Shown here: in pieces, positions 16,061 to 22,266 of the stretch
Numbering within the stretch: position 1 is the stretch's first letter
Layout: the number at the start of each line of letters is the position of its first letter
Assembly (NCBI GenBank): GCA_963922455.1
Contig: CAWUIO010000108.1
Location: forward strand, 1-22,266
DNA: 22,266 bases
Source: CAWUIO01 sp963922455
GTDB lineage: Bacteria; Bacteroidota; Bacteroidia; Cytophagales; Microscillaceae
Direction: 5' to 3'
Translations under genes and position numbers: made by a program
The notes under the pieces: model-generated
Database searches by the model: none
What the model was told of the DNA's origin: nothing
The model's input: only the letters and a program-made list of their open reading frames with translations

Positions 16061-16188
16061 GGCTGAGGGATAGAGCGGCCTGTTTGAGCTCGTGTTGGGC
16101 TGTGGGGAGAGGCAGCGAGTAGCGAAAGCCCGACCCCCGGGCACAATCCTAGCATATGGGCACTCAAGGAAAACCGGGGGGCAGCCCC
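16061..16188 (+). repeat. interspersed GC-rich element, copy D
   Basis: Starts 2 bp after the crystallin terminator. Positions 16061-16143 are identical to copy B. The stem is CCCCCGG (16134-16140) with CCGGGGG (16174-16180) over a 33-nt loop, and the end is GGGGCAGCCCC. The loop differs from that of copy B. Confidence 0.87.
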
Positions 16189-16189
16189 A

Positions 16190-16348
16190 AATGATAATGC
16201 TTGTTAAGTTGACCTCCCCAAAAGTAGGTAGTTTTTTATCAAGGATTTCTTGAAATCAAAATACCCAATTGTGGGCTGATAGGAGGGGACAAATTCAGCG
16301 AACTTTGTAAGAGATAATTCAATAAAGCAATTCAAGAGTACAAGAGTC
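16190..16348. other. intergenic stretch with a possible IS3-type end relic
   Basis: Between copy D and the small secreted ORF. TGACCTCCCCAAAAGTAGG begins at 16210 and resembles the outer ends of IS3-family elements, but no transposase or partner end is visible. GATTTC-TT-GAAATC (16244-16257) is a perfect palindrome. GAACTTTG at 16300-16307 differs from the -7 consensus by one base and lies 41 nt before the next start codon. Confidence 0.35.
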
Positions 16349-16570
16349 ATGAGTATTTTATTAGAAAATCATAAGCGTATCATCTTATTAATCCTCGTAA
16401 GCCTGATGCTAAAAATTGCGGCTTTTGGGGAAGTAGCCCCAGAAAATACGCACCGAGGCCTGGATAAAACCGAAGAACCCGGATTACTCATTTCGCTAGA
16501 TCCGGGTACAGGAGGACGAAAGCAGGCGATACGAGTAGCCACAAAACCCCTTTATGTAGGAGCAAGATAA
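16349..16570 (+). CDS. small secreted or membrane-anchored protein, 73 aa
   Basis: A short open frame with an N-terminal basic start and a hydrophobic segment (RIILLILVSLMLKIAAFG, residues 10-27) that reads as a signal peptide or membrane anchor, followed by a polar, Gly/Pro-containing tail ending KPLYVGAR. I know no family for it. Support for a real gene comes from the signal-like N-terminus, a near-consensus promoter element at 16300-16307 and a strong terminator 70 bp after the stop. The tail of about 45 residues is too short for an enzyme; a secreted peptide or small envelope protein is possible. Confidence 0.55.
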   Translation: MSILLENHKRIILLILVSLMLKIAAFGEVAPENTHRGLDKTEEPGLLISLDPGTGGRKQAIRVATKPLYVGAR

Positions 16571-16640
16571 AAGATTTGTTTGGTTTGAGTTGAAACAATA
16601 ATTGTGAAATAACAGCAGTTTAACGTATACAAGGGTAGGA

Positions 16641-16670
16641 AAAGGCACCGTAATTTATGGTGCCTTTTTT
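16641..16670 (+). terminator. rho-independent terminator after the 73-aa gene
   Basis: AAAGGCACC (16641-16649) pairs with GGTGCCTTT (16659-16667) across a 9-nt AT-rich loop, followed by further T. It separates the small gene from the esterase-like gene. An in-frame ATG at 16657 falls inside this hairpin and is therefore not the start of the next gene. Confidence 0.88.
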
Positions 16671-16728
16671 ATTTACAGGATCATGCGAGAGATTGCCCTT
16701 CGTATGCTCTTTTTTTATAAATTTAATT

Positions 16729-17988
16729 ATGAGAAACATCTACCTGCTATTTTTTATACTGGCTTACCCACCTGTCTTGGCTCAAGATTACGACCTGACC
16801 AAGAGCATGGCATACCTCCAAACTTTTGAACGGATAGACGCTCCCACCTTAGCCGAATTTATCCAAAAAAATGCCCCCGAAAAGCGCGTTTTTGGTTTAG
16901 GGGAAGCCAGCCACTATATGCGAGAATGCTATCAATTCAAACAAAAAATCATTTCAGAGCTGATGAACCTTGGTTACCAAGGCTTGGTACTCGAGGTAGA
17001 TTTTGGCCTGGCTTGCCGTTGGAATGAGTATGTTTTGACCGGTAAAGGCAATCTTGACTCCTTGTTGGCCAACACCGGGTGGTTTACCTATGGTACAGAA
17101 GAGTTTAAACAATTGCTTCTCGAGATCCGGGAATTTAATCAAAACAATTCTCAGCAGCCCTTCCAGGTATTTGGGATGGAGATGACGTATAGTGAGCATT
17201 TGCTGGTGTATTTAAGAGACTACCTACAAGAACACTCCCGGCATACCCCCGAAGTCTTGCCCTTATTGGAAAAAAGCCGCCTAACGCTGGTCTTCCAGCC
17301 CTTTACGGCCGAACAAAGAGCCGATTATTGGCTACTATTTCATCAACTTTCCAGCTTTTTACAGACCTATCGGGAGGAGTTAGTGACTTCTTCCGGGGAA
17401 AAACCTTTTATGATTGCCCAAAGGATGGTAGAAATCATCCGGCAATTTGCCACCTTTGTGTCCCAGGATGAGTTCTCCTTGCAGGTGGAGTTTCGCGACC
17501 AGTTTTCCTTCCGTAACCTGCTCTGGGCCATGGATTACCTGGGCGACAATAGCCAAATTGCGCTTTGGGCCCACAATGGTCACGTGGCCAAGCGGTCTAT
17601 TCTGTTTCAATACGATATTTTGGGGCATTATCTCGAGCAACGTTTTGGGCTTGCCTATTTTACTATGGGTTTTACCTTTAATCAAGGAGAGTTTGGTGCC
17701 CACTCTCAAAATGGGTTTAAAACCTGGACCATGCCTGCTGCCTTGCAGCCCTCTTGGACGAAGTCTTTAAGTAAACTGATGAGTCCTTATATTGTGTGGG
17801 ATATTCGTAGCCAAGTCAGTCGGGGAGGGGAAGCCTTTAAGGTTTTGGATCAGATGGCCCGGATCCGTACCGATGTAGCGGAGTTTTACAACCCGGAGGG
17901 AGGGGAGTTTATGCGGATCAACCTTGCGAAGACCTATGATGCGCTTTTATTTATAGAAAAAAGCCATTACCCGACTACCCTAAAATAA
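16729..17988 (+). CDS. secreted erythromycin-esterase family protein
   Basis: 419 aa from the ATG at 16729, which gives a signal peptide (MRNIYLLFFILAYPPVLAQ); an upstream in-frame ATG at 16657 lies in a terminator hairpin. The family motifs are plain: GLGEASHYMRECYQFK with E59 and H62, matching the GEATHG region with the catalytic His of Ere proteins; LVLEVDFG near residue 90; and LWAHNGHVAK with H282 and H285. Enzymes EreA and EreB open the macrolide lactone, but most homologues, like this one with an export signal, have other or unknown ester substrates. Macrolide resistance should not be assumed. It appears to be a single-gene unit, followed by repeat copy E. Confidence 0.83.
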   Translation: MRNIYLLFFILAYPPVLAQDYDLTKSMAYLQTFERIDAPTLAEFIQKNAPEKRVFGLGEASHYMRECYQFKQKIISELMNLGYQGLVLEVDFGLACRWNEYVLTGKGNLDSLLANTGWFTYGTEEFKQLLLEIREFNQNNSQQPFQVFGMEMTYSEHLLVYLRDYLQEHSRHTPEVLPLLEKSRLTLVFQPFTAEQRADYWLLFHQLSSFLQTYREELVTSSGEKPFMIAQRMVEIIRQFATFVSQDEFSLQVEFRDQFSFRNLLWAMDYLGDNSQIALWAHNGHVAKRSILFQYDILGHYLEQRFGLAYFTMGFTFNQGEFGAHSQNGFKTWTMPAALQPSWTKSLSKLMSPYIVWDIRSQVSRGGEAFKVLDQMARIRTDVAEFYNPEGGEFMRINLAKTYDALLFIEKSHYPTTLK

Positions 17989-18014
17989 CTGAACTGTATT
18001 TACGCCGAGATTTT

Positions 18015-18146
18015 GGGGCGGCCCCCGCTACTGTACGAGGGTATCCTTATGAAAATTCTGTGCCAAGCGGGGTCGGGCTTTCGCTACTCGCTGCCTTTCC
18101 CCGCCGGGCCCTCACGAGCTCAAACAGGCCGCTCTATCCCTCCGCC
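18015..18146 (-). repeat. interspersed GC-rich element, copy E
   Basis: On the minus strand it begins GGCGGAGGGATAGAGC and contains GCGAGTAGCGAAAGCCCGAC. The stem is CCCCGCT (plus strand 18023-18029) with AGCGGGG (18066-18072), so both arms changed together compared with copies B, C and D. The loop is 36 nt. Unlike copies B-D it is oriented opposite to the gene it follows. Confidence 0.82.
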
Positions 18147-18192
18147 GGGACTGGCCTCCTAATCAACGTATCAGACAATAAACTAACTAGAA

Positions 18193-18246
18193 ATGAACCC
18201 CATTTTCAAAAAACTCAATTATAAAAACCAGAAACGGTTTGGATAA
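18193..18246 (+). pseudogene. 17-codon ORF, leader peptide or gene remnant
   Basis: ATG at 18193 opens MNPIFKKLNYKNQKRFG and stops at 18246. The composition looks like the N-terminus of a cytoplasmic protein, and a strong terminator follows 40 bp later, as though most of a gene had been deleted between its start and its terminator. It could instead be a short leader peptide. No other evidence supports expression. Confidence 0.3.
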
Positions 18247-18285
18247 AATCTCATAACTGCTTGCCCTAATGTCTGACGTAAAGCC

Positions 18286-18320
18286 AAGCCCCCTGCCCCA
18301 CACCCAGGCAGGGCTTTTTT
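18286..18320 (+). terminator. rho-independent terminator without an intact gene upstream
   Basis: AAGCCC plus TGCC (with a CC bulge) pairs with GGCA and GGGCTT around a 9-nt loop, followed by six T. The nearest upstream reading frame is only the 17-codon ORF, so this may terminate a lost gene or an unrecognised small RNA. Confidence 0.75.
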
Positions 18321-18370
18321 ATGGGCTGGCAAGAATGATTTACTTATCTGTACATACGTAGGAAAGTATC

Positions 18371-18411
18371 ATAAATTGGAGTTGTGCCAATTTATATAAT
18401 GATTAGTTTTA
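18371..18411 (+). promoter_or_regulatory. promoter with a 25-bp palindrome over the -33 region
   Basis: ATAAATTGG (18371-18379) and CCAATTTAT (18387-18395) are perfect 9-bp inverted arms with a 7-bp spacer. TTG at 18382-18384, a 19-bp spacer and TAGTTTTA at 18404-18411 form a near-consensus promoter, so the palindrome covers its -33 element. A bound dimer would block or tune transcription of the two signalling genes downstream. Confidence 0.5.
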
Positions 18412-18444
18412 AATAATAACCAGCACTTTTATATTTTTTGAGCT

Positions 18445-18909
18445 ATGAAGCAGGAGTTTAAAAATGGCATAGGGGATGTATACTGTCGACTTGAATATTT
18501 ACCAGACGAAAAAGTCTTATATTCAGCTTGGTTCGGAGAATATCTCAATACAGAGCATGTCTTGATAGTAGGCGAAGGGATGCTAACTGCTATGCAAGAG
18601 TTTTCTGTAAAAAAGACCCTCAATGACAATCGGGAATTACAAGCTACCTGGGATGACGCCAATGAGTGGGTGGCAGAGTACTGGATGCCCAAAACTATAG
18701 AACTTGGCCTGGAAAAAATTGCCCATGTGTTTTCACCTGATATTTTTACCCAAATTGCAGCCGAAAATATGCAAGAAAATAGCTTAATCTATCAAGATAC
18801 GTTAGAAGTTCGCACCTTCGAGTGCTACGATCAAGCCAAAAGCTGGTTACTCCTTGATTCTCCTGAGATTTTGAATCAAAAGTCAATTAAGGCTTCGCAT
18901 CTAATTTAA
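18445..18909 (+). CDS. SpoIIAA/STAS-like protein, 154 aa
   Basis: A soluble protein without a signal peptide. The pattern of strand LEYLPDEKVLYSAWFGEYL, a segment around HVLIVGEGMLTAM, and a helix-rich middle with DANEWVAEYWMPKTIELGLEKIAHVFSPDIF resembles the SpoIIAA-like domains often annotated in Bacteroidota next to sensor proteins. A phosphorylatable Ser of classical anti-sigma antagonists cannot be pointed to. The sensor gene begins 19 bp after its stop codon, so the two are almost certainly cotranscribed and may act together. The family call is moderate; the function is inferred from the pairing. Confidence 0.62.
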   Translation: MKQEFKNGIGDVYCRLEYLPDEKVLYSAWFGEYLNTEHVLIVGEGMLTAMQEFSVKKTLNDNRELQATWDDANEWVAEYWMPKTIELGLEKIAHVFSPDIFTQIAAENMQENSLIYQDTLEVRTFECYDQAKSWLLLDSPEILNQKSIKASHLI

Positions 18910-18928
18910 TTCAACCAATCTGCTAGCT

Positions 18929-20575
18929 ATGCGAAAATTTTTTCAAATTAAATCCCTTAAGCATTTGGTCTTGGGGGTTTTGCTCAATTTAATCCTGATA
19001 AACCTACTAACGGTCTCTTCTATATTTAGCGTTTTTTCAAACCAAGGTGTGGCCATCGATGTGTCAGGAAGAAACCGGATGCTTTCCCAGCGTATGGTTT
19101 TATTTGCCAATTTATACATCCAATCCGAAAGTCTACAAGACAAGGAATTATGTTTGGCAGCTAAAAATATGCACGATGCTTCTATCCTGGCCCTAAAACA
19201 CGGGGGAGATGCCCCGGGCATGCCGGGTAAAACCCTTCAAGCGGTCCGTGGACAGGCCCTAGACTACCTAAGCCGGGTAGAGGATCTATGGGAAAAATAC
19301 CGTTATCATTTGGAAGTAATTCTCAATGAACCTGAGTTGTATAAAAAACAAAGGGGCAAGCCCCGGGAATTAAAACCTCAGGTTGCCGAAAGTGTGAATT
19401 TTTTGAGAACCAACGTGACCGCCATGCTGAATACCAATAATGACTTGGTGAAGGCCTTGGTCAGGCAATCTAAAGCGGGTGAGCATAAAATTTACATCTT
19501 TTTATTCATTTGTACGCTACTCAGTTTTATGGCGTGGGGGCTGGCATATTACTTACTTAACCTGCATTTTTTTAAACCTATGGACAAAGTCATGGGAGTT
19601 GCCAACAAAGTAGCCATGGGAGACTATGAACAATCTTTAGAAGTAGCGGGAGAGCACGAATTTGGTAAACTAGCCCAGAAAATGAATATCCTGCTACGCA
19701 AATTTCGGGAGGCTTCTGTTTTGGTTAAGCACATGGGCCAAGACAACCTCAACTACCGGGTTAATCTACCAGAAGAAGAAATATCTCAAGATTCCTTCAT
19801 CAAATCACTTTACCATACTCAAGAACAGCTAAAAACAACCAAGATTAATACCCAAAACCGTAGTTGGATCAATGAAGGAATTGCAAAATTTGGGGAGCTT
19901 TTACAAAGAGAAGACACCTCAACCAAAGATCTGGCCCGTCTATTTCTTAGCCAACTTATTCCCCACACAGAGGCTACTATGGGGGCTATTTTTATGCTTA
20001 GCGAGCCAAGCAAAGACCCACATTTGTCTATGCTAGCCTGCTATGCCTACGATAGGGTACGGTTATTTCAACACCGCGTAGAGATTGGCGAGGGCTTGCT
20101 AGGAGAAACCTATCAGGAAAACAAGATAAACTACCTATTGGATGTCCCCGAAGGCTACACCGAGATCAGTTCTGGATTGGGTAAGGAGAAGCCCCGCTCT
20201 ATTATGATGATTCCCCTTCAAAACAATCAGGAAATGTTAGGAGTCATGGAAATTGCTTCCTTAAACACCCTGGAAGATTATAAAAGGGAGTTTTTAATCA
20301 AAATTAGCGAAGTCTTGGCGAGTACATTGACGAGCCGGAGCAAAAGCGACGAGACGATGCAGCTCTATGAAGCCGCTCAAGAAATGACCGAAACGCTCCA
20401 GGCTACCGAGGAAGAAATGCGGCAAAACATGGAAGAGCTCCAAGCAACTCAGGAAGAAATGCAAAGAAAAGAGGCTGAGTATTTAGATATTATCAGCCGG
20501 TACCGAGGCGAAAACAAGGGTGCAACTGAGGGAGCTGGCCCAGAAATTAACTTAGAGGTTACCTCTAATAATTAA
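18929..20575 (+). CDS. membrane sensor with PilJ-type, HAMP and GAF domains
   Basis: 548 aa. TM1 covers about residues 12-36, followed by an extracytoplasmic helical domain with the PilJ/NarX-type signature SGRNRMLSQRM (46-56). TM2 is near 186-213, then a HAMP linker (214-265, FKPMDKVMGVANKVAMGDY). A GAF domain runs from about 313 to 470 (IHLARLF to LASTLTS region, with GEGLLGETYQ in the middle). The end is a Glu/Gln-rich coiled coil (about 480-522). There is no histidine kinase, methyl-accepting, cyclase or phosphodiesterase domain, so the output must be a partner protein. The upstream STAS-like protein is a good candidate. The domain order is firm; the signal sensed is unknown. Confidence 0.83.
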   Translation: MRKFFQIKSLKHLVLGVLLNLILINLLTVSSIFSVFSNQGVAIDVSGRNRMLSQRMVLFANLYIQSESLQDKELCLAAKNMHDASILALKHGGDAPGMPGKTLQAVRGQALDYLSRVEDLWEKYRYHLEVILNEPELYKKQRGKPRELKPQVAESVNFLRTNVTAMLNTNNDLVKALVRQSKAGEHKIYIFLFICTLLSFMAWGLAYYLLNLHFFKPMDKVMGVANKVAMGDYEQSLEVAGEHEFGKLAQKMNILLRKFREASVLVKHMGQDNLNYRVNLPEEEISQDSFIKSLYHTQEQLKTTKINTQNRSWINEGIAKFGELLQREDTSTKDLARLFLSQLIPHTEATMGAIFMLSEPSKDPHLSMLACYAYDRVRLFQHRVEIGEGLLGETYQENKINYLLDVPEGYTEISSGLGKEKPRSIMMIPLQNNQEMLGVMEIASLNTLEDYKREFLIKISEVLASTLTSRSKSDETMQLYEAAQEMTETLQATEEEMRQNMEELQATQEEMQRKEAEYLDIISRYRGENKGATEGAGPEINLEVTSNN

Positions 20576-20578
20576 TTT

Positions 20579-20721
20579 GGGGGGCTTTCCCGGCCTTTTA
20601 AAAAATAGTGCCCGTCTTTATCATGAGTGCCCCAGGCCGGGTCGGGCCACCCAGTCAAGCCCGAGCCGGCCCCCGCACATCCAGCGGCGGTCTCGGCCCT
20701 CCGGGTGGGTGTCCCTAAGCC
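20579..20721 (-). repeat. interspersed GC-rich element, diverged copy F
   Basis: On the minus strand it starts GGCTTAGGGACACCCACC, has the box GCCCGACCC, and keeps the stem-loop: CCCGGCC (plus strand 20589-20595) with GGCCGGG (20635-20641) over a 39-nt loop. The middle part differs from copies A-E, so it belongs to a second subfamily with copy G. It begins 4 bp after the sensor gene. About 120 bp of minus-strand sequence between F and the next gene is open but unrecognised. Confidence 0.7.
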
Positions 20722-20849
20722 AAAAGAGCGATATAAATGCTTGATATACAAGGTTTTTGTGTTTCTGGTCTTTCAGTGCATGGCTCAAGGCTTTCATGTC
20801 AAACCGATTGACTATGCGCTCATGAATAGCAAGTAGCCCCATTCTTAAT

Positions 20850-22121
20850 TTAATCTACTCCTTTGGCTAAGGCTACCTTCAAGGCCTCTACAAATAGGTC
20901 CAAATCTGCTTTGCGGGTATAAACATTGGGCGTCACACGAATACCTTCAAACTCGGGATGGCGGATTGCTCGAACAATAATTTTGTACTTTTCTTCCAGG
21001 AATTTAGCCAACTTAGGGGTTTCCACATCTTGTATTTGCAAGGTGCTAATTGCTCCGATGGGCTCCGGTTTATCCAGTTGCGTGTGAAATATTATGCGTT
21101 TTTCATCTCGGAAAGGATCTGTCCAATACCGGCTTAGCTCACTGAGCCGATTCATTTTACGCTCTGCTCCAATCTCTTCATACAATTGAATGGCCTCTCC
21201 TAAGGCAAGATACTTGGCTGCTTGCACGGTGCCCACACTCTCAAATTTATGAATGCTGTCTTCGTGCCTTTCGGGCGCCCCAAACAAAGGCCAAGTTTCG
21301 GCTATTCTATCTTGTTTTACGTACAGCATGCCCGTACCAATAGGCCCCGAAAGCCACTTGTGTAAACTGGTACCATAATAATCGCAGCCTAAGTCCGCTT
21401 GCTTAAATGGTAATTGAGCAAAACCATGCGCCCCATCTACCAAGACAGTGATCCCCTTCGGATCGGCCATTTGCTTAATCTTTTGAATGGGTAGGATTTG
21501 CCCACTGAGGTTGTTAACGTGACATACGAGTATCACCTTGGTTTGGGGGCTAATATTTTGCTCATAAAGCTCTACCACTTCCTCATCGCTGGGAGCTGGA
21601 GTAGGCATAGGTATTTGGGTTAAGCGAATGCCCTCTCGCTTTTCCCTTTGCTTAAAGGAATTGATAAACCGCCAGTAATCATGGGTACTGGTAAGGACCT
21701 CATCACCCGTTTTTAGGTTGAGCCCAAAAATAAAGTTTTCCATGGCTTCTGTTGTATTGCGGGTAAAGGCAATTTCTTCGGGGCTTGCCCCAAAATGTTC
21801 GGCCAATTTGGCCCGGATGGCCCGGGTCTTGGGCCAAGTGTGGGCATTTAAATGCACAGATGGGAGTTCTTGGATATATTTTTCGGTTTGGGCAAGCTGC
21901 TCTTGTACGGCTAAGGGACTGGGGCATAGTGCCCCATTGTTTAAATAAATTTGTTCGGGATCTAAAGTGAACCGAGCCCGGATTTCTTCCCAAAAATCTT
22001 CTTCTCTTCGTGGGGTGGCAGGTTTGTAGGGAGGGCTGCCCCAAAGAAATTCGAGGCCCTTCCAACTAGGCAATAACATAGGGACAGATAGATGTTTTAG
22101 AAAGGAACGGCGAGACTTCAT
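20850..22121 (-). CDS. Tat-exported class V PLP-dependent enzyme
   Basis: 423 aa from the ATG at 22121. The frame continues to a GTG at 22160, but the later ATG places the twin-arginine motif SRRSFLKHL at residues 3-11, as in Tat signals. The body is a fold-type I, class V aminotransferase of the isopenicillin N epimerase/cysteine desulfurase branch: IYLNNGALCPSP at the start, FTRNTTEAMENF, the cofactor Asp D229 in VLVDGAHGF, and the Schiff-base Lys K255 in TSLHKWLSGPIGTG. The product carries PLP, and Tat exports folded cofactor-loaded proteins, so export makes sense. It is flanked by repeat copies F and G in opposite orientation. The reaction is not predictable; racemisation, transamination or C-S cleavage are all possible. 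Confidence 0.85.
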   Translation of the reverse strand: MKSRRSFLKHLSVPMLLPSWKGLEFLWGSPPYKPATPRREEDFWEEIRARFTLDPEQIYLNNGALCPSPLAVQEQLAQTEKYIQELPSVHLNAHTWPKTRAIRAKLAEHFGASPEEIAFTRNTTEAMENFIFGLNLKTGDEVLTSTHDYWRFINSFKQREKREGIRLTQIPMPTPAPSDEEVVELYEQNISPQTKVILVCHVNNLSGQILPIQKIKQMADPKGITVLVDGAHGFAQLPFKQADLGCDYYGTSLHKWLSGPIGTGMLYVKQDRIAETWPLFGAPERHEDSIHKFESVGTVQAAKYLALGEAIQLYEEIGAERKMNRLSELSRYWTDPFRDEKRIIFHTQLDKPEPIGAISTLQIQDVETPKLAKFLEEKYKIIVRAIRHPEFEGIRVTPNVYTRKADLDLFVEALKVALAKGVD

Positions 22122-22173
22122 GTTTTCCGGTTTGATCATTTTGGGAGTATTGGGAGACACACTTTATTGCTTT

Positions 22174-22204
22174 TGAAATTAAATAAATTCCCGGATGGAG
22201 CAAA
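22174..22204 (-). promoter_or_regulatory. promoter of the Tat-exported PLP enzyme gene
   Basis: On the minus strand TTTG (22204-22201), a 19-bp spacer and TAATTTCA (22181-22174, six of eight match to TAnnTTTG) give a reasonable Bacteroidota promoter. It leaves a leader of about 45 nt before the ATG at 22121. Confidence 0.48.
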
Positions 22205-22235
22205 GAAAAATTGAGCATTTAAACCCTCTTGAGAT

Positions 22236-22266
22236 GGCTTAGGGACACCCACCGCTTGCGGCCGAG
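22236..22266 (+). repeat. interspersed GC-rich element, copy G, cut by window end
   Basis: GGCTTAGGGACACCCACC is identical to the first 18 bases of copy F (minus strand), and GGCCGAG at the window end matches F again after a short differing stretch. Only 31 bp are visible. Copies F and G are inverted around the PLP enzyme gene. Confidence 0.7.

Noticed and set aside
16729..17988. Calling the erythromycin-esterase homologue a macrolide resistance gene
   Set aside because: Family motifs are present, but most homologues in Bacteroidota have no shown macrolide activity and no resistance context (plasmid, integron or other resistance genes) is seen here.
3418..20721. Interpretation of the repeats as a CRISPR array or as integron attC sites
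   Set aside because: The copies are single, kilobases apart and in both orientations, with no leader or cas genes. They lack the paired core sites and cassette arrangement of attC, and no integrase is present.
20621..20842. Overlapping 69- to 73-codon frames on both strands next to copy F
   Set aside because: Both run into the repeat copy. The minus-strand part outside it (LAIHERIVNRFDMKALSHALK) has gene-like composition, perhaps a remnant, but there is no family I can name and no complete domain.

Overview
The window looks like chromosomal DNA of a free-living or marine member of the Bacteroidota (Cytophagales or Saprospiria type; not identified further). The reasons are TTTG-N19-TAnnTTTG promoter signatures, an almost complete lack of Shine-Dalgarno sequences, a Bacteroidota-style NFACT protein, many Sec-type secreted proteins of moderate size, and a sensor whose C-terminal coiled coil (QNMEELQATQEEMQ) is a phrase I associate with Cytophagales. 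No rRNA, tRNA, CRISPR array, phage module or intact insertion sequence was seen.

Layout. 1-2529: an unidentified 144-residue protein, then a tight run of two short-chain dehydrogenases and a small HNH-type zinc protein. 2597-3409: a secreted protein of unknown function. 3410-4041: a noncoding island with two copies of a GC-rich interspersed repeat pointing outward around a ten-copy 7-bp tandem repeat. 4042-7299: an NFACT (RqcH/Rqc2-like) ribosome quality control gene divergent from a secreted alpha/beta hydrolase with a very clear Bacteroidota promoter. 7315-9444: a secreted M1-family zinc peptidase. 9661-14845: a probable envelope lipid or hydrophobe export operon (RND/MMPL permease, LolA-like periplasmic protein, outer-membrane barrel) next to a MarR regulator, with palindromes in the promoter regions. 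15151-17988: a secreted beta/gamma-crystallin protein, a small secreted peptide with its own terminator and an erythromycin-esterase-like secreted protein. 18445-20575: a two-gene signalling unit (SpoIIAA/STAS-like protein plus a PilJ-HAMP-GAF membrane sensor without an output domain). 20850-22121: a class V PLP-dependent enzyme with a twin-arginine signal.

The most interesting item is the interspersed repeat: six copies of about 130 bp plus one cut by the window end, all in gene gaps. Each has conserved boxes and a GC-rich stem that stays paired although its sequence changes between copies (five different stems in six copies), around a 28-39-nt loop that differs in every copy. Two copies 12 kb apart are identical over 83 nt, differ strongly over about 25 nt in the loop, and are identical again at the far end. 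The element therefore looks selected for a folded structure, or was spread by a process that renews the loop. I do not recognise it as a named family.
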